Assembly: GCA_023381945.1 (NCBI GenBank)
Contig: JAMCQY010000123.1
Location: forward strand, 1-18,560
Reading direction: 5' to 3'
From: Deltaproteobacteria bacterium
Lineage (GTDB): Bacteria > Desulfobacterota > Desulfobaccia > Desulfobaccales > 0-14-0-80-60-11
Length of the DNA: 18,560 nt
Every line of letters starts with the position of its first letter. Position 1 is the first letter of the stretch. Positions 12,611 through 18,560 of this stretch are shown piece by piece. A program made the position numbers and the translations under genes. The notes below the pieces were generated by a model. It was not told the origin of the DNA. It worked only from the letters and a program-made list of their open reading frames with translations, and did not search any database.

Positions 12611-15154
12611 CTGAAACGCGTCTGGCAACGACTGGTTAAAAGAGAGCGGGAAACTGGCGCCCAGGCGTTGGCGGAAAAGTACGCGCATTTCCAGAGATTG
12701 CTATCTGCCAATAATGCCGTGTTGGCCTTGATGACCGACATGGAAGAAAAGCTCTCGGGAGATTTTCTCTTCGACCTTCAGTACATCCGGGCCAGCGTCA
12801 GCCAACTCGGCGAGGAGACCGCCACCCTGGTGGAGGCCCTCAATAGTCTCGGAGACCACCATTACGAGAATTTAATCGCCTCTCGCCGGCGCATCATCAG
12901 TGAAGTGAACGAGGCTCTGAACCAGCGCCGCGAGATTCAAGCAGCTCCCCTGACCATATCTTTCGACCGGCTTAACTTGGAAATGGCGGAAACGGTGGGA
13001 GGAAAAAACGCCAATCTGGGAGAGGTGAGGAATCGGGTGCAGCTCCCGGTGCCGCCCGGCTTTGCCATCTCCACCTATGCCTATAAGCTCTTCCTGGATC
13101 ATAACCAACTGACGCGGCGCATCACCGACCTGCTGGGGCACTGGCGGATGGATGACCTGGACAGCCTGGCCCGGGTCAGCGAAGAATTGAAGGGCATGAT
13201 CAATCAGGCCCAGGTGCCGCCCCAGCTGGAATCAGCCATCACTGAGGCCTATGAAGGGTTGTGCCTCCGGGAGAACCTCAGGCCTCTGGTCGCCATGCGT
13301 TCCAGCGCCGTAGGGGAAGACTTGACCCTCACCTTTGCCGGGCAATACGCCACCTATCTCAATGTTCCTGCCAGTGAGCTGGCGAACCGCTATAAGGATA
13401 TTGTGGCCAGTCTGTTTACGCCTCGGGCCTTGTTTTACTACAAGAACAAAGGCTTCAAAGAGGAAGAGATGGCCATGGGCGTAGCCGTTCTGCCCATGAT
13501 TAACTCCAGGGCCAGCGGCGTCCTCTTCACCCGGCAGCCGGAAGCGGCGGACCTGGAGGCGGTGCTGATCAATGCCGTGTGGGGCCTGGGCAAATATGCG
13601 GTGGGCGGGGTGATCAATCCTGACCATTATCTGGTAGCATATCAGCCCCCTGGTAAAATCCTGGAACAGCACATCCCGCCCAAAGAGGTCATGCTGGTCA
13701 ACCTGCCCGGGGGCGGAGTGCAAGAGGCGCCGGTGCCGCAGGAGCTTGTCCACACTCCCTGCCTGAATCAGGATCATTTGCAACAATTGGTGCAGTGGGC
13801 GATCACGCTGGAGGCCCATTATCAGCAGCCCCAGGATGTGGAGTGGGCCCTGGACTTTGATAACCGGCTCTGGCTGTTGCAAAGCCGGCCGCTGCAATTG
13901 CCGGCCACGAGGGTCACTGAAGTAAAAACCAAGACCCTGAAGCAATACCCCGTGCTGCTGGATCAAGGGAGCGTTGCCTGCCGCGGGGTGGGCGCCGGTC
14001 CCGTGGTGCTGGTGCGTCAGGAAGAAGATTTGAGAAATTTCCCCCCCGGAGGGGTCCTGGTGGCTTGCCACACTTCCCCCAAGTATGTCACGGTTATGCC
14101 CCAGGCCGCGGCCATCATTACCGACGCCGGCAGTCCCACCGGCCATATGGCCCTCCTGGCCCGGGAATTTCGGGTGCCCACTATCCTTAACGCCGGCAAA
14201 GCCAGCCAAATCCTTCAGCCCGGTCAAGAAGTGACTGTGGATGCCAATTACAATAACGTCTATGCCGGCATTATTACCGAACTCTTAGAGCCTAATCACA
14301 CCAAGACAAACGACCTGGCCGACAGCCCGGTGTTCCGCACCTTAAAAGCGGTGCTCAATAAAGTGGTGCCGCTCAATCTCATCAATCCCCAAAGCGAAAC
14401 CTTTACACCGGAAGGCTGCCGGACCATTCACGACATCGTGCGCTTCGCCCATGAATTTTCCATGCGGGAGATGTTCAAACTGACGGAAAACGAAGTCCAG
14501 GGCGGCGGTGAGGTGGTGGACCTGGAATCGGGACTGCCTTTCAAGGTGCGTATCCTGGATCTCGGGGGCGGTCTGAAGAAAGGTTGGAAGCGCAAAATAC
14601 GGCCGGAGCAGATCACTTCCCTGCCTTTCATGGCCTTTTGGCAGGGACTCACTGCCATGCGCTGGCCTCAAGGCAAGCCCGCCGGCAGCCAGAGCCTCAG
14701 TTCAGTGTTTGTCAAAAGCGAAGAAGAGATTGCCCAAGGTGCCGATCCGTATCGGGATCAAAGCTATGTAGTGCTTTCCGAGAATTACATGAACTTCAGC
14801 ATCCGCCTGGGATATCACCTGTCCACCGTAGAGGCTTATGTCAGTGAGGAGATAAATGACAATTATCTTACCTTCACTTTCCGCGGCGGCGGTTCCACCC
14901 CGGAGCGGCGGGAGCGGCGGGCCCGGTTGATTGAGGCCATTATCGACCGGATGGACCTTAACTATCAGCGCAAGGGCAACACCATTGAGGCCAGATTAGC
15001 CAAATATCCGCCGGAGCAGATGGCCCAAAGGCTGATCTGGTTCGGCAAGCTTACCCTCTACACCAAGCAATTGGATATGGTCTTGTTTTCCGAGGGCATC
15101 GTGGACTGGTATATCAAGGATTTCATTCGGGAGCACCTCGAGGTAAAAAGGTAG
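12611..15154 (+). CDS. PEP-synthase/PPDK-like phosphotransfer protein with unrecognised C-terminal domain
   Basis: Large cytoplasmic protein of 847 residues if it starts at a CTG (12611). That CTG has a strong GGAGG seven bases upstream and begins a coherent KRVWQRLVKRERE segment. The next possible start, TTG at 12668, has no ribosome-binding site. Order (CTG numbering): helical region (about 20-110); ATP-grasp domain of PEP synthase/PPDK (about 113-430) with GGKNANLGE (K132), MRSSAVGED (R230), GVLFTRQP, GLGKYAVGG, and EWALD...QSRP; phosphohistidine swivelling domain (about 460-560) with DAGSPTGHMALLARE (H512). Real PEP synthases and PPDKs then carry a PEP/pyruvate TIM barrel. Here about 280 different residues follow (about 565-847: VRFAHEFSMREMF, VVDLESGLPFKVRILDLGGG, SENYMNFSIRLGYH). 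It can probably move a phosphoryl group from ATP to its own histidine. The acceptor is unknown. The neighbouring CBS, kinase and receiver genes suggest a regulatory role. Confidence 0.8.
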   Translation: MKRVWQRLVKRERETGAQALAEKYAHFQRLLSANNAVLALMTDMEEKLSGDFLFDLQYIRASVSQLGEETATLVEALNSLGDHHYENLIASRRRIISEVNEALNQRREIQAAPLTISFDRLNLEMAETVGGKNANLGEVRNRVQLPVPPGFAISTYAYKLFLDHNQLTRRITDLLGHWRMDDLDSLARVSEELKGMINQAQVPPQLESAITEAYEGLCLRENLRPLVAMRSSAVGEDLTLTFAGQYATYLNVPASELANRYKDIVASLFTPRALFYYKNKGFKEEEMAMGVAVLPMINSRASGVLFTRQPEAADLEAVLINAVWGLGKYAVGGVINPDHYLVAYQPPGKILEQHIPPKEVMLVNLPGGGVQEAPVPQELVHTPCLNQDHLQQLVQWAITLEAHYQQPQDVEWALDFDNRLWLLQSRPLQLPATRVTEVKTKTLKQYPVLLDQGSVACRGVGAGPVVLVRQEEDLRNFPPGGVLVACHTSPKYVTVMPQAAAIITDAGSPTGHMALLAREFRVPTILNAGKASQILQPGQEVTVDANYNNVYAGIITELLEPNHTKTNDLADSPVFRTLKAVLNKVVPLNLINPQSETFTPEGCRTIHDIVRFAHEFSMREMFKLTENEVQGGGEVVDLESGLPFKVRILDLGGGLKKGWKRKIRPEQITSLPFMAFWQGLTAMRWPQGKPAGSQSLSSVFVKSEEEIAQGADPYRDQSYVVLSENYMNFSIRLGYHLSTVEAYVSEEINDNYLTFTFRGGGSTPERRERRARLIEAIIDRMDLNYQRKGNTIEARLAKYPPEQMAQRLIWFGKLTLYTKQLDMVLFSEGIVDWYIKDFIREHLEVKR

Positions 15155-15155
15155 C

Positions 15156-16060
15156 ATGCGCCGTTTTCCGTTTTTACTGTCGAAACACGCACTGGCCTTA
15201 ATCCTGACTTTTAATCTGGTTATTCTGGGCATCAGTATCTATCTCGGCGTCATCTCAGCCGGACAGATGCGCCAGATTGTCAAAGACGACTTCAATCAGC
15301 AGCAACTGGTCCTGGCCCGACACACCGCCAGCCTCATGGAACAGGACAGCGACTTTCTGGAGCGGGAATTAAGCACCCTTAATGTGTCTCCGTCGATTCA
15401 ATATTTGGAAAAACTGACCTGGGCCAACCGCATGCGGGCCACCCTCTCCAGTGTCCGGGAAGAGGGGGTGGTGCAGATCCAGCGGCTCGACCGGGATGGG
15501 ACCCGGGCCTATCTGGTAGACGAGAGCAACGTCGACCACGTCATTACCGGTTCCTTTAAGGATTCTCCCGAGACAGCCTGGGCTCGCCAGCCAGAAAATA
15601 AGGCGCGGATATACGTCAGCCAGGTATCGACCCAGATCCCCAATTATGTCGGCCGGTTGATTATGATCATGGCCGTGCCCACCTATGAGCAATCAGTGGA
15701 TGAAAGCCATACCCAGCCTTCGGGAGAGTGGTCCGGGGTGTTGGAGTTTTATATCGATGCCCAGAGCCTGGCCAGCAAATTCACCCGGCAGATGCCATCG
15801 AATTTAGCGATACCGGCAGCGGCATCCCTCGAGAAATACAGCCCAAGATTTTTGATCCTTTCTTTACCACCAAGGAAACCGGGGAAGGCACAGGGCTCGG
15901 CTTATCCATGAGTTATGGCATCATCACCAAGTCCGGCGGCACTATCATGTTCACCAGTTATCCGGTGGAGGAATATCCCAAAAAACATGGGACAATTTTT
16001 ACGGTCTATTTACCGGTTATGACTGAATCAGAGACAGCCGCAGCGGCGGGGGCGGCTTAA
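15156..16060 (+). pseudogene. Sensor histidine kinase broken by an internal deletion with frameshift
   Basis: The ATG at 15156 lies one base after the preceding stop codon. The first part (15156 to about 15790) encodes a membrane anchor (about residues 11-34) and roughly 175 residues of an extracytoplasmic sensor region ending [19 protein letters not shown]. The frame then runs into non-family sequence and stops at 15911. In the +2 frame, from about 15797 to the stop at 16058-16060, lies the end of a kinase ATPase domain: [20 protein letters not shown] (G1 box), [20 protein letters not shown] (G2 box), and [10 protein letters not shown]. Missing are the second membrane helix, HAMP, dimerisation domain with the phosphorylated His, and the N box, perhaps 200-400 codons. 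The join lies at about 15785-15800. The kinase cannot work as encoded. A misassembly is the other explanation. Confidence 0.85.
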
Positions 16061-16115
16061 GAATAATTGGTTTGCGGGTCGATTGCCCTTAAGATGCCTG
16101 CACTAGGAGAGTAAA

Positions 16116-16526
16116 ATGCCAGAGCGGATATTAGTCGTTGATGATGAGCCCAATATGTTGAGATTACTCAAGACCATTCTCATGGACAAAACAGGTTACG
16201 AGGTCTCTACCACCAACAACCCGTTGGAAGTCAGTAAACTGCTTCAGGAGGACTCCTTTGACTTGGTGGTTACCGACCTGAAGATGCCTCTGGTGGATGG
16301 TATGGATTTGATCGACATTGTCAAAAAGGTGGATCCCAATCTTCCTATTATTATTATCACCGCCTACGGCACAACCGAAACCGCCGAAGAGGCCGTGCAG
16401 AAAGGCGCCTACGATTTCATCACCAAACCTTTCCGCAAAGAGACCATCCTGATCACCATCAAACGGGCCCTGGAGTGGAAACAGATGCAGGGGGAACTGG
16501 AGGCACTGAAAGGTCCTAAAGCGTGA
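16116..16526 (+). CDS. Stand-alone response-regulator receiver protein
   Basis: A 136-residue CheY-like protein made of one receiver domain. It has D9/D10 in VVDDEPN, phosphoacceptor D54 (VTDLKMP), T82 (ITAYGT) and K104 (TKPF), all in place. The sequence is closest in style to NtrC-type receivers (DLKMPLVDGMDLI, AVQKGAYDFITKPF), but there is no AAA+ or DNA-binding domain. The short tail (EWKQMQGELEALKGPKA) is helical and charged. The start follows AGGAGAG. It lies 55 bp past the broken kinase gene, its presumed partner. Output would have to go through protein contact, for example with the PEP-synthase-like protein, which is inference. Confidence 0.9.
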   Translation: MPERILVVDDEPNMLRLLKTILMDKTGYEVSTTNNPLEVSKLLQEDSFDLVVTDLKMPLVDGMDLIDIVKKVDPNLPIIIITAYGTTETAEEAVQKGAYDFITKPFRKETILITIKRALEWKQMQGELEALKGPKA

Positions 16527-16615
16527 TCTGGAGATGAGTTTAATGTGAAGAGATCAGTGCTGTCCGGTAGGCAACACTTGGATTTAAAAGAAAAAGCCCC
16601 AAAACGACCTAACGG

Positions 16616-16624
16616 TGCTATAAT
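16616..16624 (+). promoter_or_regulatory. Transposase promoter of IS copy 2 (extended -10)
   Basis: TGCTATAAT is identical to the extended -10 of copy 1 although the surrounding leader has diverged, which supports its function. It lies 44 bases before the ATG at 16668. Confidence 0.6.
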
Positions 16625-16667
16625 TCTTTTGGCGAAAAAACCAAGCATCGAAAGGAGTTAGGGGCTT

Positions 16668-17828
16668 ATGGCACATAATAACACCGTTCTGGGTCAAATG
16701 CTACAACTTCTCCCGAGACATGTTTTCGAGCACCAGGTGGAGACCCATGCCTGGCAGGGTCCCAAGCCCCGAAAATTATCCTACTGGTCTCAGCTGGTCG
16801 CCATGCTTTATGCCCAACTGAGCGGCAAGAAAAGCCTGCGCGACCTGGTCTTCAGCCTGGGGAGCCACCAGCAGAAGCTCTACCACCTGGGCCTTAACCC
16901 GGTGAAGCGCTCCACCCTGGCCGACGCCAATGAGCAGCGCCCCGCTCGCATCTTTTCAGAGACCTACTTCAAACTTCTGCAGCGGTTGGAGGCCGAACTC
17001 TCGCAGCAACCCGGACCTCAGCGGGTCAAAATCCTGGACGCCACCTATGTGCCGGTGTGTGACAGCCTCTTCCCCTGGGCCGACTTTATGCCAGGCAAGA
17101 GTGCAGTCAAGCTGCATTTCCTGCTGGACGCCAAAGCCGGCGCCCCCCAAGACCTCAAGGTTACCTCCGGCCAGGTGCACGAACTGGAGGTGGCCCGCAA
17201 ACTCAATTTTACGCCCGGTGACTTGTTGCTGCTGGAGCGGGGCTATGTCGATTTTGCCTGGCTCTACTGCCTGCATCAACAGGGCGTCGGCTTCGTCACC
17301 CGGCTCCAGAAAAACATCCGCTACCGGCTGGTGCAGGAGAATCCCGTTCCTGCTGACGCCGCGGTGCTGGCCGATCAAGTCGTCCGGCTCACTACCTATC
17401 ATAGCCGCGGCCGCTATCCCGAAACCCTGCGCCTGGTGCATTATCGGGACCTGAAAACCGGCAAAGAGTATGTCTTTCTAACTAACCTGCCGGACCTGCC
17501 CGCCCAGACGGTGGCCGACCTCTACCGGCAGCGCTGGCAGATCGAGACGTTTTTTCGCTGGATCAAGCAAAATCTGAAAATCAAAACCTTTTACGGCACC
17601 TCAGAGAACGCCGTCTTGATCCAGATCTGGACCGCCCTGATCGCCTATCTGCTCCTGCTCTGGATTAAACTGCGCAGCCGATTGGGCTGGGACATCCTAA
17701 AGTTGAGCCGTCTGGTGCAAAATCTGATTATGGAACGTCATAATCTCTGGAATTTGCTCTGCCCACGGACTTCCGATCCACCCGATTATGGCCAATTACC
17801 ACTTTTTAACTTGGGTGGTGTCCGCTAA
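16668..17828 (+). CDS. IS4-family transposase (copy 2), second catalytic Asp replaced by Glu
   Basis: A 386-residue transposase with the same DUF4372-type N-terminus and DDE core as copy 1 (RHVFEH, HAWQGPKPRK, STLADANEQRP). The ATG at 16668 follows GAAAGGAG at 10 bases. The first Asp is D124 (ILDATY). The Y-x2-R-x3-E-x6-K box is intact (Y286, R289, E293, K300). At the position of copy 1 D189 (LFDRAY) it reads E190 (LLERGY), codon GAG at 17235-17237. The expected second metal-binding Asp is therefore a Glu, which usually cripples DDE enzymes. The frame is otherwise full length with a slightly longer C-terminus. The element may depend on a transposase supplied by another copy. Confidence 0.9.
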   Translation: MAHNNTVLGQMLQLLPRHVFEHQVETHAWQGPKPRKLSYWSQLVAMLYAQLSGKKSLRDLVFSLGSHQQKLYHLGLNPVKRSTLADANEQRPARIFSETYFKLLQRLEAELSQQPGPQRVKILDATYVPVCDSLFPWADFMPGKSAVKLHFLLDAKAGAPQDLKVTSGQVHELEVARKLNFTPGDLLLLERGYVDFAWLYCLHQQGVGFVTRLQKNIRYRLVQENPVPADAAVLADQVVRLTTYHSRGRYPETLRLVHYRDLKTGKEYVFLTNLPDLPAQTVADLYRQRWQIETFFRWIKQNLKIKTFYGTSENAVLIQIWTALIAYLLLLWIKLRSRLGWDILKLSRLVQNLIMERHNLWNLLCPRTSDPPDYGQLPLFNLGGVR

Positions 17829-17869
17829 TGGCCCGCTTTAACATGCAAAATGCCTGCCGGACACTCCTG

Positions 17870-17948
17870 CCTAAATCCCCCTTTTTGCAAAGGGGGGAAC
17901 TTTGCGGAATTGTTTTAAAAGTCCCCCTTTGAAAAAGGGGGATTTAGG
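17870..17948. repeat. Palindromic C/G-run repeat abutting the IS end
   Basis: The left arm (17870-17896, cctaaatccccctttttgc then aaaggggg) matches the reverse complement of the right arm (17923-17948) with one missing base. They enclose a 26-base centre with cggaattgttttaaaa. It begins exactly where IS copy 2 ends. Dispersed repeats of this type (AAATCCCCCTTT...) are common between genes in deltaproteobacterial genomes. The rest of the stretch up to 18108 shows no supported gene. Confidence 0.75.
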
Positions 17949-18108
17949 GGGATTTGAAAACCTCCAAATCGGAAAGAATTTTTGGCAAACGCTATATCTT
18001 GGCAAAATTTTCTCAGTATGAAAGGCCCAGTTTTCGGGGAGCAGACCAAACCCCTCCAGGCGCGCCAGGAAATATTAAGTCTCACGATGCGCAGATAGGG
18101 AAATCAAA

Positions 18109-18560
18109 TCAAGGCGGGCCGAAGGACCTCCGGATAAATTCCCGTTCTTCCTTGCGGCTCTTGACCACCTCATTGAGACGGGCCTCCAGCAGCCGCTCCA
18201 GCATCTCCCTGATCAGGGGGCCGGGGTGATAGCCCATGGCCACCAGGTCCCGTCCCCGCAGTTCCGGCTGGAGCTTCTTGAGGTGGGTGAAGAAGAGCGA
18301 AATGAACCGCCGCGAGGTCTCCTGGCGGGATTTTGCCTGGATATAAAGCAGGTATTCCGTCTCCAGCGGCGACAGCAGATGATAGATCTGGCTGCGGCTG
18401 GGCTCCCCCAGACGGAATAGACTGACAAGGGCTCGATCCGCGGCCTCTTTGCCCTGGACTATGCTTTCGGCTAGCTTCGGGGAAACGTTGAAACCCTTCA
18501 GCATATCGGTCAGTTCCCTGGAACTGAACGGTTCCACCAAACCCAGAAAATAGACCAGCC
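18109..18560 (-). CDS. tRNA nucleotidyltransferase/poly(A) polymerase-type protein, C-terminal part
   Basis: The frame enters from the right edge of the window (LVYFLGLVEPFSSRELTDML...) and ends at a stop at 18109-18111. About 149 codons are visible. The text matches the C-terminal helical tail of bacterial CCA-adding or A-adding tRNA nucleotidyltransferases: a series of short helices, then GRDLVAMGYHPGPLIREMLE and RLLEARLNEVVKSRKEEREF. The G-D-L---G--PGP-----L---L-AR-----V--R-EE pattern is diagnostic. In deltaproteobacteria this tail often belongs to a large protein with DHH, CBS and nucleotidyltransferase domains, but these would lie beyond the window. A TTG at 18540 is not the true start, because the frame is open to the edge. 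Confidence 0.8.
   Translation of the reverse strand, partial: LVYFLGLVEPFSSRELTDMLKGFNVSPKLAESIVQGKEAADRALVSLFRLGEPSRSQIYHLLSPLETEYLLYIQAKSRQETSRRFISLFFTHLKKLQPELRGRDLVAMGYHPGPLIREMLERLLEARLNEVVKSRKEEREFIRRSFGPP

Larger units (their letters stand above)
16555..17869 (+). mobile_element. IS4-family insertion sequence, copy 2 (diverged)
   Basis: The left end cagtgctgtccgg (16555-16567) and right end ccggacactcctg (17857-17869) form an imperfect inverted repeat with three mismatches. The element has the same layout and direction as copy 1: promoter, leader with an inverted repeat, and one transposase. Protein similarity between the copies is clear but far from identity, so they are separate insertions of related elements rather than ends of a fresh composite transposon. 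No target-site duplication is obvious (gtgaagagat on the left, cctaaatccc on the right). Confidence 0.85.

Noticed and set aside
13232..14227. 331-codon minus-strand ORF inside the PEP-synthase-like gene
   Set aside because: The plus strand carries conserved ATP-grasp and phosphohistidine motifs throughout; the minus frame shows only low-complexity H, Q and G text.
1..17869. A recent composite transposon formed by the two IS copies
   Set aside because: The transposases differ at many residues, the right inverted repeat of copy 2 is imperfect and its catalytic Asp is changed, so the copies are independent insertions of related elements.
17954..18229. Plus-strand ORF between the palindromic repeat and the tRNA nucleotidyltransferase end
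   Set aside because: It has no ribosome-binding site, starts just outside the repeat, and overlaps the conserved C-terminal motif of the minus-strand gene.

Overview
The window reads as an accessory, transporter-rich stretch from a moderately GC-rich bacterium, most likely a deltaproteobacterium (Desulfobacterota). This is inferred from the gene repertoire (CBS/DHH/poly(A)-polymerase-type tRNA nucleotidyltransferase, large SLC13 and ArsB/NhaD-type permeases, PEP-synthase-like regulator) and from the short GC palindromes between genes. No rRNA, tRNA or CRISPR array was seen.

Layout. (1) 1-1260: an IS4-family insertion sequence. (2) 1261-2824: a small putative secreted protein followed by a gene graveyard holding a short alpha/beta-hydrolase piece, the tail of a cation/proton antiporter with a terminator, and short ORFs. 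(3) 2825-11822, all on the minus strand, read from high to low coordinates: CBS-pair protein, divergent SLC13/DASS permease, two paralogous ArsB/NhaD-type permeases each with an exported N-terminal beta-sandwich domain, a KdpD-like sensor kinase lacking its N-terminal ATP-binding domain, and a KdpE-like response regulator. (4) 12089-16526, plus strand and divergent from block 3: a second CBS-pair protein paralogous to the first, a large PEP-synthase-like phosphotransfer protein with an unrecognised C-terminal domain in place of the PEP/pyruvate barrel, a sensor histidine kinase broken by an internal deletion, and a stand-alone receiver protein. (5) 16555-17869: a second, diverged IS4-family element, then a palindromic repeat. 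(6) 18109-18560: the 3' end of a tRNA nucleotidyltransferase-type gene running off the window.

Working interpretation. The two divergent operons share a 266-bp control region and carry near-identical CBS proteins at their heads. I read them as one module: three membrane ion/anion carriers on one side, and on the other a CBS energy sensor, an ATP-driven phosphohistidine protein and a two-component pair. KdpDE-like genes lie at the far end of the transporter block, although no kdpFABC potassium pump is present. The combination suggests ion or oxyanion transport governed by adenylate status and phosphotransfer. The substrate cannot be read from the sequence. Several parts are degraded (histidine kinase, KdpD N-terminus, transposase copy 2), so the locus may be partly decaying in this strain.
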